From Hymenobacter sp. GOD-10R (GTDB taxonomy: Bacteria > Bacteroidota > Bacteroidia > Cytophagales > Hymenobacteraceae), in assembly GCF_035609205.1 (NCBI RefSeq), contig NZ_CP141184.1:2446501-2510500 (forward strand): DNA of 64,000 nucleotides, written 5' to 3'. The position numbers were made by a program, and so were the translations under genes. Under the pieces are notes generated by a model. It ran no database searches and was not told the origin of the DNA. It was given only the letters and a program-made list of their open reading frames with translations. This document shows, piece after piece, positions 1 to 9,560 of the stretch; within the stretch, counting starts at the first letter, position 1, and every line of letters begins with the position of its first letter.

Positions 1-4
1 AGAA

Positions 5-541
5 ATGGAGTACGCCCTTTCACGCCAGAGCCTAGCTAGTCGGGCGAAAGCCGTCCGTGACGCACGGGTAGCAAGCGAAGTCCACATCCTAGCGTATCAA
101 CCGAAGTATCAGGCCGACTTTAAACGGCTGAATATTGAATGGATTGAGCAGTACTTCCGCGTAGAGGAAGCCGACTTGAAAGCTCTCGACCACCCCGACG
201 AGTACATTTTGCAGCGGGGCGGACACATTCTATTAGCCGAATACCAAGGCCAGATCGTGGGGGCGTGTGCGCTGCTCAAGATGGACAACGCCACCTATGA
301 ATTAGCTAAGATGGCTGTTTCACCAACGGCGCAGGGGCTAGGTATTGGGTTTCAGCTGGGGCAGGCGGCCATCGAAAAGGCGCAGCAACTCGGGGCGCAA
401 CGGCTGTACTTGGAAAGTAACACGAAGCTGGTACCGGCCATTCGGCTGTACCACAAACTAGGCTTCGAGAAAACCGTGGCTGGTCAGCCGTCGCCGTACG
501 AACGGTGCAACATTCAGATGGAATTGCGATTAGCCGCCTAG
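5..541 (+). CDS. GNAT family N-acetyltransferase
   Basis: This is a probable acyl-CoA-dependent N-acetyltransferase of 178 residues with unknown substrate. The GNAT fold covers about residues 28-175. The acetyl-CoA loop is visible as QGLGIG at residues 110-115, just after the strand AKMAVSP, and the usual LYHKLGF segment follows near residue 149. The ATG lies 5 bases from the window edge and the first 25 residues do not look like GNAT sequence, so the true start could lie outside the window or further downstream. The stop is 4 bp before the DUF2000 gene, which suggests co-transcription. Confidence 0.85.
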   Translation: MEYALSRQSLASRAKAVRDARVASEVHILAYQPKYQADFKRLNIEWIEQYFRVEEADLKALDHPDEYILQRGGHILLAEYQGQIVGACALLKMDNATYELAKMAVSPTAQGLGIGFQLGQAAIEKAQQLGAQRLYLESNTKLVPAIRLYHKLGFEKTVAGQPSPYERCNIQMELRLAA

Positions 542-545
542 CTAC

Positions 546-956
546 ATGTACGACCACAAAATTGCTATTGTACTCAGCCGCGACTTGCTCGACTGGCAGA
601 AGCTCAACGTAACGGCCTTTCTGGCCAGCGCCATTGCTATTCAATTTCCCGAAACGCACGGCCAACCGTTGGTGTCGGCGTCGGGTACGCAATTTCTGCC
701 TTTCTTGAAACACCCAATTCTGGTGTACGGCGCCGACTCAGCAGCGGAAGTGCGTAAAGCCTTCGAGCGGGCACAGGAGCGAGGCGTGCACCTCGGCGTG
801 TACCCGCGCCCGCTCTTTGCGACGAAAAACGAAGAGGAAAATGTGCACGTGCTAGCCCAGCAAACCGATCAGGAGCTGGACCTCGTGGGTATTATTCTGT
901 ACGGGGAAAACAAGCTGGTCGACAAGGCGCTGAAAGGCTTAAAGTTTCACCCATAG
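546..956 (+). CDS. DUF2000 family protein
   Basis: The 136-residue protein matches the DUF2000 family, which has a fold related to peptidyl-tRNA hydrolase 2. The diagnostic N-terminal pattern is present: a KIAIVLSRDL strand followed by WQKLNVTAFLAS at about residues 18-29. The C-terminal part (LDLVGIILYGENKLVDKALKGL) also fits. The length is typical for the family. It starts 4 bp after the preceding GNAT stop, so the two probably form an operon. The biochemical function of DUF2000 proteins is not established; assignment rests on sequence pattern only. Confidence 0.8.
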   Translation: MYDHKIAIVLSRDLLDWQKLNVTAFLASAIAIQFPETHGQPLVSASGTQFLPFLKHPILVYGADSAAEVRKAFERAQERGVHLGVYPRPLFATKNEEENVHVLAQQTDQELDLVGIILYGENKLVDKALKGLKFHP

Positions 957-1054
957 GCGTGCCAGGACTAACTAAGTCAGCGTCCCGATTTAGCGCCTAC
1001 AAATACCACGTAACGTAGGCCGTCACCGGTGTTTCGTGGTGTTGCCCTCGGCTT

Positions 1055-1450
1055 TTAGGAAATAAGGAAAAATGAATCGAGCCGCAGCAAGTGTAAGCAG
1101 CGCCGCAAAACGGGGTTGACGTTGCGGAGCCAAACGCTGGCGCCGCTTTGGCGCAACAGTAGCAGTTGCGAAACTACGTGACTAATACCTAGGGTCCGCT
1201 GGCAGCGTAAGTTGTCGCAGTCCACTAGGAACTGGGACCGGGAATGCTGCCGTAGCGCATGGGAAAGCTGCGCGGTATCCACCGCATCTAGGTCCACGGT
1301 GAAGATTGAAGTAACAGGTTCTGGTCTGAGCGAGTCAGTTAGAGAAGAAGTGGGCATAAGGAGGATGGTTGTGGAGAAGGTTGAAGAAACTGGCTCAGCG
1401 ACAGTTGCGCCACGAAGCGCAAGCCAATAGTGGTTTACATGCTCTATCAA
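1055..1450 (-). CDS. STAS-domain protein (anti-sigma antagonist-like)
   Basis: The 131-residue protein has a C-terminal half (about residues 48-128) that reads like a STAS domain: VDLDAVDTAQLSHALRQ, then a buried strand FLVDCDNLRC, a helix with SQLLLLRQSGASVWL, and the ending NPVLRRCLHLLRLD. STAS proteins usually act in partner-switching regulation through a phosphorylatable Ser/Thr; no clear DSSG-type loop is visible, and the equivalent region reads CQRTLGI. The N-terminal 45 residues are low in recognisable features. There is no kinase or sigma factor beside it. It is convergent with the DUF2000 gene. Confidence 0.6.
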   Translation of the reverse strand: MIEHVNHYWLALRGATVAEPVSSTFSTTILLMPTSSLTDSLRPEPVTSIFTVDLDAVDTAQLSHALRQHSRSQFLVDCDNLRCQRTLGISHVVSQLLLLRQSGASVWLRNVNPVLRRCLHLLRLDSFFLIS

Positions 1451-1735
1451 ACGCCCCGTGCCGCGAGATGGGTCCGGGGTTTGTACGGGTTTTCGTCCCA
1501 GACAAACCCTTAATTTCTTCTCCGTAATTCACACCTAGCTCTTGATTATCTGTGCTCCGTCGGTGTTAAATGCATTGGTTCTTGCCCTCGCTAAATCCTT
1601 TTGCCAACTAGCGGAAAGCCAGTGAGAAGGAATAAGGGTGTAATCTTTCTGTTGGCACCCGCCGTAGGTGAACCTGCACCGACCGACTTGTAGGCGCAAG
1701 GCCGGCTCTACATCCACTTTGTTGTTACCAGACTT

Positions 1736-2110
1736 ATGAGTGCTTCGCCAGACCCACAGCCATTGCTGAATCGTTTTCTCGACCAATTCGTGCACGCCGC
1801 TGGGACACGGGCGGTCTTTGGGGAGCCTGTTGTGCTGCCGTACGCTACCGTTGTGCCCGTGGCTAAGGTCATTTGGGGCCTAGGAGCGGGGTTCGGTGGG
1901 GGAGGGCGCACGCAAGCACCTGATAAAGCAGACGCTACCGGAAGCGGCGGCGGGTACGGCGGCGGCGCCAAAGCCTATCCAGTCGGTGTGCTCGACATTC
2001 GCCCCAAACGCACCCTTTTTATCACCACGCCTAGCGCAACCCGCCAAGTGCTGTTGGGAGTTGTGCTAGGTGTAGCGCTCACGCAACTGCTAAAGCTTAG
2101 CAATAAGTAG
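1736..2110 (+). CDS. GerW/YtfJ family protein
   Basis: The 124-residue protein carries the GerW (YtfJ) family pattern: FGEPVVLPYATVVPVAKVIWGLGAG at about residues 28-52, a glycine-rich stretch (GGGGR, then GSGGGYGGGAK) to about residue 79, then YPVGVLDI. The C-terminus (residues 104-119) is a hydrophobic segment that may anchor it in the membrane. In Bacillus the family is linked to spore germination, but homologues occur in non-sporulating bacteria and this organism shows no sign of sporulation. It is convergent with the MFS gene, 27 bp away. Cellular role unknown. Confidence 0.75.
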   Translation: MSASPDPQPLLNRFLDQFVHAAGTRAVFGEPVVLPYATVVPVAKVIWGLGAGFGGGGRTQAPDKADATGSGGGYGGGAKAYPVGVLDIRPKRTLFITTPSATRQVLLGVVLGVALTQLLKLSNK

Positions 2111-2137
2111 AACAAGGTTGACCAACCTAGATCGAGG

Positions 2138-3808
2138 CTAGGGCAAGGCTTCGGTTGGCGTATTCATGATGGCTGGTGGTGGCGGCGAGTACGACTGCGC
2201 AATCAAGTGGGTGACTTTGGGTATCTCCGCGCCTTGGTGAAACTTGCGCGCCTGTGACAACAGATCCGCTTCTTCTGCGCCGAGGCCACGCTCATGTTGC
2301 TCCTCGTGCTCGGCCCACGAATCTACCACGAAGTATTCCACCATGCGCTCGGGGTCGGCTAGGTCGGCGTAGAGGCCGACGCGCATGGCCCCCTCACGGC
2401 GGCGGATGCGGCTGAGCTTGCGCATAACGGCCGTAAAACCGGGCCGGTCTTCGGGCGCGATGCAGTAGGTGATGGTTACCAGCACGGGGCCGTCTTTTTC
2501 CCTAGGCTCATACAAGATGGTAGGCTCGGCCCAGTGTTGAGCGATGGTAAAATCAAGGTTTTCGCCGTTGCGCAAGGAGAAGCGGAACACCAGCAGCAAA
2601 GTGAGCAGCATCCAGGCCGCAGAAGCCAGCAGGGCCACGGGTAGGCCAAACTCGTCGGCCACGGCGCCCCAGGTAGCGCTGCCCAGGGCCATGCCGCCCT
2701 GAAACACAAAGATGTAGACGCCCAGAATACGGGCCTGTACCCAGTTGGGTACCACCGTCTGAATAGCCACGTTGAAGCTGTTCTGGCTCATCATCCAGGC
2801 CGCGCCGCCAATGGTAAGCAGCACATAGAGCGACCATAGCGGCACGTGTGGGGCAAAAGCCAGCCCTAGACTAACGACCGCAAACAGCACCGCCGCTAGG
2901 TTTACCCGAGAGTCGATGCCGAATGCACGATTCAGGCGGGGCAGCAGCAAGGCCGTGACCACCGCTCCGCCGCCCATGCACGAGAGCAGCGCCGAGTACA
3001 CGCCGCCACCTAGGTGCAGCATCTTATCGACTACCGGCGAGAGCAGGGCAAACACGATACTTGCCCCAAACGTGTAAGCAAAAGCCCGGACCAGAATATT
3101 CTGCACCGGGGGCGAGAACCGGGCGTAGCGCACCCCGCCCCGCAACGCGGACAAAATTCGTTCGCCATCCAGCCCTGAAAAGCTCAGCCCTTGGTTTTCG
3201 CGCTTCCAGGTATACACCATATAAATGGTGGCTAGGAAGGACAGACCGTTCAGCAGAAAAGCTAGGCCCGGCGACGAGTACGCCACCACCAACCCTCCCA
3301 AGGCTGGGCCTAACGCACGCGCCAGATTGAAGCTAATGCTGTTCAAGGTGATGGCGCCTGGCAGCAGCGGCCTCGGTACCAGTTCCGGGGTTGTAGCCCG
3401 CCACACGGGGTTATTTAGTGCGCCGCCTATATCCAGTAGGAAGGTCAGGAACAGGAGACCCCAGGGCGAGATGTGCCCCAGCAGCGTGACGGCGGCCAGC
3501 AGCATCGCCACGACGCCCATCCAAGCTTGGGTAAACAGCAGAAACCGGCGCCGGTCGACGAGGTCGGCGAGGGCGCCGGCGGGTAGGCTGAGCAGGAAAA
3601 CGGGCAGGGCCGAAGCAGTTTGCATAAGTGCCACCAGCACCGTAGACGTGGTCAGGTGCGTCATGAGCCACACGGCGCCCACGTTTTGCATCCACGTGCC
3701 GATGTTCGACACGAAGGAGGCAATCCAGAGCATCCGGAAAAACTTCACCCGGAGCGGCGCCCACGGCGAAATAGGTGGTTTTTCAGCTACAGCGGAGGAT
3801 TCGGGCAT
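2138..3808 (-). CDS. MFS exporter (MFS_3/EntS type) with C-terminal soluble domain
   Basis: This 556-residue inner-membrane transporter has about 12 membrane segments in residues 20-425, starting with the FRMLWIASFVSNIGTWMQNVGAVWL segment typical of the transmembrane-effector (MFS_3, EntS-like) subgroup, which exports siderophores and other small molecules. The motif LADLVDRRRFLL (loop 2-3) is clear. After the last helix, residues about 440-540 form a soluble ferredoxin-like domain (VLVTITYCIAPEDRPGF, then FVVDSWAEHEEQHER) resembling antibiotic-biosynthesis-monooxygenase folds; this tail is a known arrangement in this subfamily. Substrate cannot be told from sequence. ATG start at 3808 is well placed. 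Confidence 0.85.
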   Translation of the reverse strand: MPESSAVAEKPPISPWAPLRVKFFRMLWIASFVSNIGTWMQNVGAVWLMTHLTTSTVLVALMQTASALPVFLLSLPAGALADLVDRRRFLLFTQAWMGVVAMLLAAVTLLGHISPWGLLFLTFLLDIGGALNNPVWRATTPELVPRPLLPGAITLNSISFNLARALGPALGGLVVAYSSPGLAFLLNGLSFLATIYMVYTWKRENQGLSFSGLDGERILSALRGGVRYARFSPPVQNILVRAFAYTFGASIVFALLSPVVDKMLHLGGGVYSALLSCMGGGAVVTALLLPRLNRAFGIDSRVNLAAVLFAVVSLGLAFAPHVPLWSLYVLLTIGGAAWMMSQNSFNVAIQTVVPNWVQARILGVYIFVFQGGMALGSATWGAVADEFGLPVALLASAAWMLLTLLLVFRFSLRNGENLDFTIAQHWAEPTILYEPREKDGPVLVTITYCIAPEDRPGFTAVMRKLSRIRRREGAMRVGLYADLADPERMVEYFVVDSWAEHEEQHERGLGAEEADLLSQARKFHQGAEIPKVTHLIAQSYSPPPPAIMNTPTEALP

Positions 3809-3897
3809 GAGGGGAAAGTCAACTTAGGGAAAGCCAGAGGTTGCTTACGTAGCCAGGGTAAATGAGGTGCTAGGTTTTTGAGGCGGTAGAAGCTAGC

Positions 3898-4040
3898 GCT
3901 AGCACGAAGCTCCCCTCCTTTTTTAAGGAGGGGTTGGGGGTGGTCCCTTGTCGTTGAACGACTAGCTAGCTTTAGTTTCCTAGCTCTAGCCAGACCACCC
4001 CCGACCCCTCCTTAAAAAAGGAGGGGAGCTTCGTGCTAGC
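3898..4040. repeat. 143-bp composite inverted repeat
   Basis: Two 48-bp arms (3898-3945 and 3993-4040) are reverse complements with a single mismatch, separated by a 47-bp loop. Each arm itself contains a smaller palindrome, CCCCTCC, then T/A, then GGAGGGG. The loop contains GTCGTTGAACG (3950-3960), which recurs in the elements at 43.4 and 47.4 kb. A 30-bp block in the left arm (3904-3933) is identical to part of the element at 49425-49504. The element lies between the 5' end of the MFS gene and the 3' end of the OBAP gene, both on the minus strand. Confidence 0.9.
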
Positions 4041-4049
4041 TTTTAGCTG

Positions 4050-4808
4050 TTAGTGCCCATGATGTCGCGTGGCTGGCTCGGCGCTGTTCACCACTTGCAG
4101 CTGCCTTACCTCGCCTTTCTCCCAGGCGTTGGCGCCGGGCAGCACCGGCGGAACCTGGATATCGGCGCGCTGGCGACGCTTCTCGGTCATGGAAACGTGC
4201 ATGCGCCGGTCGCGCTGGCCCACCATGGCCGTGTCGATCTGTCCGTCGGCGGTGAAGCCTGCCATGAGCAGGGGCGTGCCGAGAGGTAGCTCTTTGTCGC
4301 GGTCAGTGTGCCAGGTGTGGAAGGTTTTGCCATAGGTAGAGGCTAGCTGTTCCATCAGTTCGTGCTCGGCTACGTCGGGGAGCCCGGGCGCTACCAGCTC
4401 GCCCGATTTTACCTCGTAGGAGTGGCTGTGCCAGAGCTTCTTTTCCTCGGCCGGGAGCTTTTCGAACAAGCGCCGCGAGATGATGTACTCGATGCCCATG
4501 ATCTTGGCATCTTTGCCGTTGCCGTCGTAAATGACCGACTGAATCACGTCCTCGTTGAGCTTGGCGCCGAAGTGGTGAGCCTCCATCTGCCCCGATAAGT
4601 CGCCGTTGTAGAAGTGAAAGCCATCCAGATAGATATCGAGCTGGCGTAGGGGGGCTTTGCCTTGCAGTACATCGGCGCCTACTTCCAGCACTTTCGTCTT
4701 AGCCGACTTTTCGGCGCCGGGGGGCGTCACGGGTGATTTGGTATTTTGGTCGCCGCACGCCGCGAGCAGGGCAATAGCGGGTAGGAGCGGGAGAAGATAA
4801 GTACGCAT
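4050..4808 (-). CDS. OBAP-family (DUF1264) lipoprotein
   Basis: The 252-residue protein starts with a lipoprotein signal peptide ending in LLAAC (Cys18), so it is expected to be lipid-anchored. The mature part matches the DUF1264/OBAP family: LDGFHFYNGDLSGQMEAHHF, LNEDVIQSVIYDGNGKDAKI, GIEYIISRRLFEKLPAEEKK, LWHSHSYEVKSGELVAPGLP and the ending TWHTDRDKELPLGTP. The family was named from plant oil-body-associated proteins, but bacterial members are common and have no proven function. Several conserved histidines might bind metal; that is inference. The C-terminus (residues 215-252) extends past the family core. Confidence 0.8.
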   Translation of the reverse strand: MRTYLLPLLPAIALLAACGDQNTKSPVTPPGAEKSAKTKVLEVGADVLQGKAPLRQLDIYLDGFHFYNGDLSGQMEAHHFGAKLNEDVIQSVIYDGNGKDAKIMGIEYIISRRLFEKLPAEEKKLWHSHSYEVKSGELVAPGLPDVAEHELMEQLASTYGKTFHTWHTDRDKELPLGTPLLMAGFTADGQIDTAMVGQRDRRMHVSMTEKRRQRADIQVPPVLPGANAWEKGEVRQLQVVNSAEPATRHHGH

Positions 4809-5032
4809 TGGATCAGTAAGTAGATAGAAGACCTAGCTCTACCTACTGGCAAATGCCACTGCGCGTTCTGGTTCAGCTTGGGCATTTCTGCCACCGCTCA
4901 GATGCAAATAGGCACGGCCGCAAAGCTCCTTACCTGAATACAGAGGAGCTGAATTCGTGTCGTGCGAAGCATCTGGCGGGCCCTCACACTGTAGCGCAAG
5001 CGATAGGAGTTGCCTACTGCTATAAACGCACC

Positions 5033-5065
5033 TCGCCTAGCCCGCGTAGATCGTGGGCTAGGCGA
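5033..5065 (-). terminator. Probable terminator of cheB
   Basis: A perfect 11-bp stem (TCGCCTAGCCC / GGGCTAGGCGA) with an 11-base loop begins 32 bp downstream of the cheB stop on the minus strand. It has no long T run, so the role is inferred from position. The rest of 4809-5097 shows no gene. Confidence 0.5.
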
Positions 5066-5097
5066 CGTATCTAGCTAGCTTAGGTAAGCAAGGCAGC

Positions 5098-6174
5098 CTA
5101 GCGGTTGTGCTCTACCGTGGCACGGGCCGCCCCATCTACGTCCTTGCCGTTGAGTAGGAACTCGCGCAAGCGGTTGATGTGGGCTTTCATTTCGTTCACG
5201 CGCTCTTCTTGCTGCACGCTCCAGTAGCCCTCGCCACGGCTGGCCATGCCGGTGAGCAGGTTTTTGCGCTCCTCCATCATGCGGAGCGCTACCCAGAGCG
5301 TTTCCTCCAGCGAATCTTGGGTGCGGTCGAGCAGCGACTCGGCGGTGTAGGAGTGACCCGTATGGCAGCGGTAGCGCAGCACCTTGCCCTTGTCAATCTG
5401 CCAGAGGTTACCTCCGCAGTCGGGACAAGTCAGGGCTACTTGGTGACCTATCTTGTTTACATCCTCGATTGATCCCACGACTCGTTCCGCAATAGCGGCC
5501 TCCATTTTTAGGTCCTCTGGAATACTATTATTGGGGTCGATTTGCTGACGCACCAACTCCTGCAGCAGCCCTCCCATACGGGTCAGGGGTACCACGTAGT
5601 CGATGGGCACGCTGCGCAGGGCGCTTTCGGGCATGCTCGCAAACTCGGCGTCGTTTGGATCCTGCACCACCGTAATACCGCCGCAGCGCCGAATAAAATC
5701 GAGGCCAGCGGTACCATCGTGGAGCATACCGGTGAGCACTACGCCAATGACGCCGGCCCCAAACTCGACGGCAGCCGAGCGGAACAAGGAATCAATGGAC
5801 GGGCGAAAGTTGTTCTCGTGCGGGCCCTTCGTCACGAGCAGATGCTGGCCCTTTACCAACAAGTGCCGGTCGGGCTGACAGAAGTAGACATTGCCCGGGT
5901 GCATGTGCATGTTGTGGTGCGCCACGTGGCAGGGCAGAACGGTGCTTTCGCTGAGGCGGGCAACCAGGAACTCAGATGAGGAATTGGGGGCTAGGTGCTG
6001 CACCACCACCACCGCCGCGGGCAGGGTGAGTGGCAACTGACTCAGCAGCTGAATCAGGGCAGGCATTCCTCCGGCCGAGGTGCCAATAACAATAAGAGAA
6101 GGATGGTTCGGCACGAGCAGAAAGAGCTGGTAAAGAAACCTGGGAAAAACGGATGATTCTATAAAGCTACGCAT
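5098..6174 (-). CDS. Stand-alone CheB-type protein-glutamate methylesterase
   Basis: The 358-residue protein has a CheB methylesterase domain at about residues 24-210 without the usual N-terminal receiver domain. The catalytic triad is intact: Ser33 in GTSAGG, His60 in VVQHLAP, Asp153 in GMLHDGTAG. A C-terminal zinc-ribbon-like region follows (C250-P-D-C253 and C270-H-T-G-H274), then a helical tail. In classic systems CheB demethylates chemoreceptors; no receptor, CheA or CheW is encoded here, so the target is unknown. It is divergent from the CheB-CheR fusion gene, with a 167-bp shared intergenic region, which suggests joint control. Confidence 0.85.
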   Translation of the reverse strand: MRSFIESSVFPRFLYQLFLLVPNHPSLIVIGTSAGGMPALIQLLSQLPLTLPAAVVVVQHLAPNSSSEFLVARLSESTVLPCHVAHHNMHMHPGNVYFCQPDRHLLVKGQHLLVTKGPHENNFRPSIDSLFRSAAVEFGAGVIGVVLTGMLHDGTAGLDFIRRCGGITVVQDPNDAEFASMPESALRSVPIDYVVPLTRMGGLLQELVRQQIDPNNSIPEDLKMEAAIAERVVGSIEDVNKIGHQVALTCPDCGGNLWQIDKGKVLRYRCHTGHSYTAESLLDRTQDSLEETLWVALRMMEERKNLLTGMASRGEGYWSVQQEERVNEMKAHINRLREFLLNGKDVDGAARATVEHNR

Positions 6175-6341
6175 ACGACGCCCTTTCAGCCGCCTCTCGA
6201 GCTAGGTTTTTTGGAAAAGCGCGCCTTCATGAAGAACGACTCCGGTGAGCCTGTTACTTTTACTGATTACTACGTACACACCCAAGCGAAAGCACCTACT
6301 TGCGACTTCAACCTGATAGAAGTCGTGTCATTGAAAGTTGT

Positions 6342-9300
6342 ATGACTGATTTTCCCGCCGAGCTATCGTCTGACGATGAGCAACTAGAGCAAGAGCAAGA
6401 AACGATTACCGTTGACGTAACTGTCGGAGATCTAGCGGTTGGGCCAGCGGGCCCACGCATAGCGCGGGTGCGGGGCTCGGAAGACAAGTTTCCAATCGTC
6501 ACCTTGGGCGGCTCGGCTGGCGTTATTAGTGCGCTGGAGAGTTTCTTTAAGGCCCTGCCCGCCAATAGCGGCCTAGCTTTCGTGGTGGTCACGCACCAGC
6601 TGCCCAGCCAAGATGGCGAGTTGGTGAAATTGCTGCAAAGCTTTACCTCCCTGCCCGTTGTCCAGGCCACGGATGGCATCATGGTGCGTCTGAATCACGT
6701 GTACGTCAATCCGCCGGATAAGGACATGAGCCTGCTCAACGGCCGGTTGCTGCTGTTTGCTCCCACGCGGCTGGCGGCCCAGCGCCTGCCCATCGACTAC
6801 TTCCTGCAAAGCCTTGCCCGCGACGTCCGCGACCGGGCCATTGCCATTCTGTTGTCCGGCACGGGCTCCGACGGGGCAATCGGGCTGAAGATGGTGATGG
6901 AAAACTACGGCATGGTGATGGTGCAGGCGCCCGATACGGCGCAGTACGATTCGATGCCGCGGGCTGCCATTGCCACCGAGTTTGTCGACTACGTGTTGCC
7001 GCCCCAGGAAATGCCGCAGACGCTGCTGGAGTACGTGGCCCGTCCCGTGCCCGTACGCTCCGAGCGGGTAGAGGCCGAGTCGAGCGAAAAGCCGGCGCAC
7101 GCCCTCGATAAGATTCTGGCCCTGATCCGGAATCAGACCGGGCACGACTTCATGCTCTATAAGCGCAACACGGTGCTGCGGCGCATCGAGCGGCGCATGA
7201 ACTCGCACCAGATCAAAACCTACCCTAGCTACGTGCGCTTCCTCCAGGAAAATCCCCAGGAGGTGGAGCAGTTGTTCCGAGAGTTGCTCATTGGCGTTAC
7301 GAAGTTCTTCCGCGACCCTGAGGCGTTTGAAGTCCTAAAAACGTACCTGGTGCCCATGTTGCAGCAAAAGCCAAATGACACCACCGTGCGGGTGTGGGCG
7401 CCTGGCTGCTCTACCGGGGAAGAGGCCTATACCCTCGCCATGGTGCTGGCGGAGTGCCTCGAGCAAGTAGACCCCAGCAAGTACCTGAAGATCCAGATCT
7501 TCGCGACCGACATTCACGCCGAAAGCATCGACTTCGCCCGGATGGGCATGTACTCCGAGAATATCACGGCCGACGTGAGCCCGGAGCGCCTCAACCGCTT
7601 TTTCCTGCGCACCGATGGCCAATATCAGATTCGCAAAGAGCTGCGCGACTTGGTGGTGTTTGCCGTGCACAACGTCAACCGCGACGCGCCCTTCACCAAG
7701 CTCGATTTGCTATGCTGCCGCAACTTGCTGATCTACTTTAGCTCGGAGTTGCAAAAGAATCTGCTGCCCATTTTTCACTACGCTCTTAACCCAAACGGCC
7801 TGCTGTTTCTCGGGCCTTCGGAGAACCTGAACGGCGTGCACGACCTGTTTACGCCGCTCGATATGCGGTGGAAGATCTCGCGTCGTACGGAGTCCATTAT
7901 GCCGCTGCGGGGCCTCACGAACTTTCCCTTCTCCATGGCGCACTATCCCTCTTCCTCGTCGCAGACGCCGAGCAGCAGCTTGGGCGCTATGGTGCCGCGC
8001 CGCGGCGAGACTGGGCAGCTAGCTACGCTGGTACAGCGCGTGCTGCTAGGCCAGTATGCGCCGCCGGCTGTGCTGATCAATCCGAAAGGGGACATTCTGT
8101 ACGTCAATGGCCGCACGGGCAAGTACCTGGAGCCCGCGCCGGGGCTAGGTAGCATGAACATCTTCGACATGGCCCGCGAGGAGCTGAACTACGAGCTGAG
8201 CACCGTGGTGCACAAAGTCAGCCAGCAGCGTGAGCCGGTGCGCATTGATAACGTGCGGGTTAAAACCGACGGTGGCTACCAGCTGCTGCGGCTGAGCGTG
8301 CGCTACCTCGAAGAGCCCGATCAGCTAGCCGGCTTGCTGCTGGTGGCCTTCGAAGACCTACCCACCCCGCGCAAGGTGCGCCAGGGCAAAGCCGTTGCCC
8401 CTGGCTCCGAGCTGAGCCGCGACGCGGTGGTAGCGGCCCTCGATAAGGAGCTGCAATACACTAAGAATCGCCTCCAGATGACCATCGAAGAGATGGAAAG
8501 CAGCCTGGAGGAGCTGAAAAGCACCAACGAAGAGCTGCAATCGGCCAACGAGGAGCTGCAAAGCACCAACGAGGAGGCCATGACCAACAAGGAGGAGCTG
8601 CAAAGCCTCAACGAGGAGCTGCTGACCCTGAATGCTCAGTATGAGAGCAAGACCGAAGAGCTAGCCCAGGCCGCCAATGATATGCGCAACCTGCTCGACT
8701 CGACCGAAATTGCTATCATCTTCCTCGATAATAACATGATCATGAAGCGGTTTACGCCGCGGGTGTCGCGCATCATCAACGTGCTGCCCTCCGACGTCGG
8801 CCGACCCATCACGCACTTTGCCTCTAACCTGCGCTACAGCACCCTCGTGGATGATATCCAGCAGGTACTCGACCGCCTGGTGACCGTCGAAACCGTTATC
8901 CAGACGACCACCGGCGCGTGGTATGCCATGCGTATCCTGCCCTACCGCACCCTCGATAACTACATCAGCGGCGCCGTCATCACCTTCACCGATATTTCTC
9001 ACTTGCGCCGCCTCGAAGAGCAGCAGCAGCGCACCGCTTCCACCTTTGTGGAGGCCAACATCGACGGGGAGCTAGCTCCTGTGGTGGCCCTGAACCGCGA
9101 CCTGAAGGTGCTGGCCGTAAGCGCCTCCTTTGCCCGCACCTTTGGCCTGAACCAAGGGGAGGCAAAGGATAGCTCTTTGTTCAAGCTCAACGGCGGCGCT
9201 TGGAACCACCCAGCCTTGCGCGACCAGATGCTGGAGTTGCTGTCGGGCGAAACCAACGAGTTCGATAACCAGGTGCTGGAAATAACCCTGCCCGAGCTAG

Positions 9301-9398
9301 GTTCCCGCCGCCTGACGCTGGCCGGCAGACGAACCATTAGCCCCAACAATCAAACAGACTATATTCTTCTGGAAGTAAAAGCCTTGGATTTGTTGTAA
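6342..9398 (+). CDS. CheB-CheR-PAS fusion sensor/methyltransferase
   Basis: The protein is 1018 residues long when started at the ATG at 6342; the frame extends up to a TTG at 6300 but the ATG is preferred. Order of domains: CheB methylesterase (about 50-235; Ser58 in GGSAG, His85 in VTHQLPS, Asp177 in GTGSDGA all present), CheR SAM-dependent methyltransferase (about 260-510; VWAPGCSTGEEAYTLA, then LDLLCCRNLLIYF), a PAS-like region, a long Glu/Leu/Asn-rich coiled coil (about 706-776, repeats of ELQS-NEEL type), a PAS domain (about 780-886) and a final PAS-like region. The architecture is known from Bacteroidota and other bacteria and usually works with a sensor kinase, here encoded 162 bp downstream. 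Confidence 0.9.
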   Translation: MTDFPAELSSDDEQLEQEQETITVDVTVGDLAVGPAGPRIARVRGSEDKFPIVTLGGSAGVISALESFFKALPANSGLAFVVVTHQLPSQDGELVKLLQSFTSLPVVQATDGIMVRLNHVYVNPPDKDMSLLNGRLLLFAPTRLAAQRLPIDYFLQSLARDVRDRAIAILLSGTGSDGAIGLKMVMENYGMVMVQAPDTAQYDSMPRAAIATEFVDYVLPPQEMPQTLLEYVARPVPVRSERVEAESSEKPAHALDKILALIRNQTGHDFMLYKRNTVLRRIERRMNSHQIKTYPSYVRFLQENPQEVEQLFRELLIGVTKFFRDPEAFEVLKTYLVPMLQQKPNDTTVRVWAPGCSTGEEAYTLAMVLAECLEQVDPSKYLKIQIFATDIHAESIDFARMGMYSENITADVSPERLNRFFLRTDGQYQIRKELRDLVVFAVHNVNRDAPFTKLDLLCCRNLLIYFSSELQKNLLPIFHYALNPNGLLFLGPSENLNGVHDLFTPLDMRWKISRRTESIMPLRGLTNFPFSMAHYPSSSSQTPSSSLGAMVPRRGETGQLATLVQRVLLGQYAPPAVLINPKGDILYVNGRTGKYLEPAPGLGSMNIFDMAREELNYELSTVVHKVSQQREPVRIDNVRVKTDGGYQLLRLSVRYLEEPDQLAGLLLVAFEDLPTPRKVRQGKAVAPGSELSRDAVVAALDKELQYTKNRLQMTIEEMESSLEELKSTNEELQSANEELQSTNEEAMTNKEELQSLNEELLTLNAQYESKTEELAQAANDMRNLLDSTEIAIIFLDNNMIMKRFTPRVSRIINVLPSDVGRPITHFASNLRYSTLVDDIQQVLDRLVTVETVIQTTTGAWYAMRILPYRTLDNYISGAVITFTDISHLRRLEEQQQRTASTFVEANIDGELAPVVALNRDLKVLAVSASFARTFGLNQGEAKDSSLFKLNGGAWNHPALRDQMLELLSGETNEFDNQVLEITLPELGSRRLTLAGRRTISPNNQTDYILLEVKALDLL

Positions 9399-9560
9399 TT
9401 CTCTGAGGGCCACTTTCCGCTGCCCCTGCAAACGTCGAGAATACGATCATCTTGACGGAAATAGCAAGGGCAGAGGGGTACGGTTGAGGTTGATGCGTAG
9501 AAGAATAATACCGAACTAGGTCACAGAATCACAATAAAACACTCAAGCATACGAGAAGAG

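Noticed and set aside
1736..2110. Evidence for sporulation from the GerW-like gene
   Set aside because: The family occurs in many non-spore-formers and no other sporulation gene is present.
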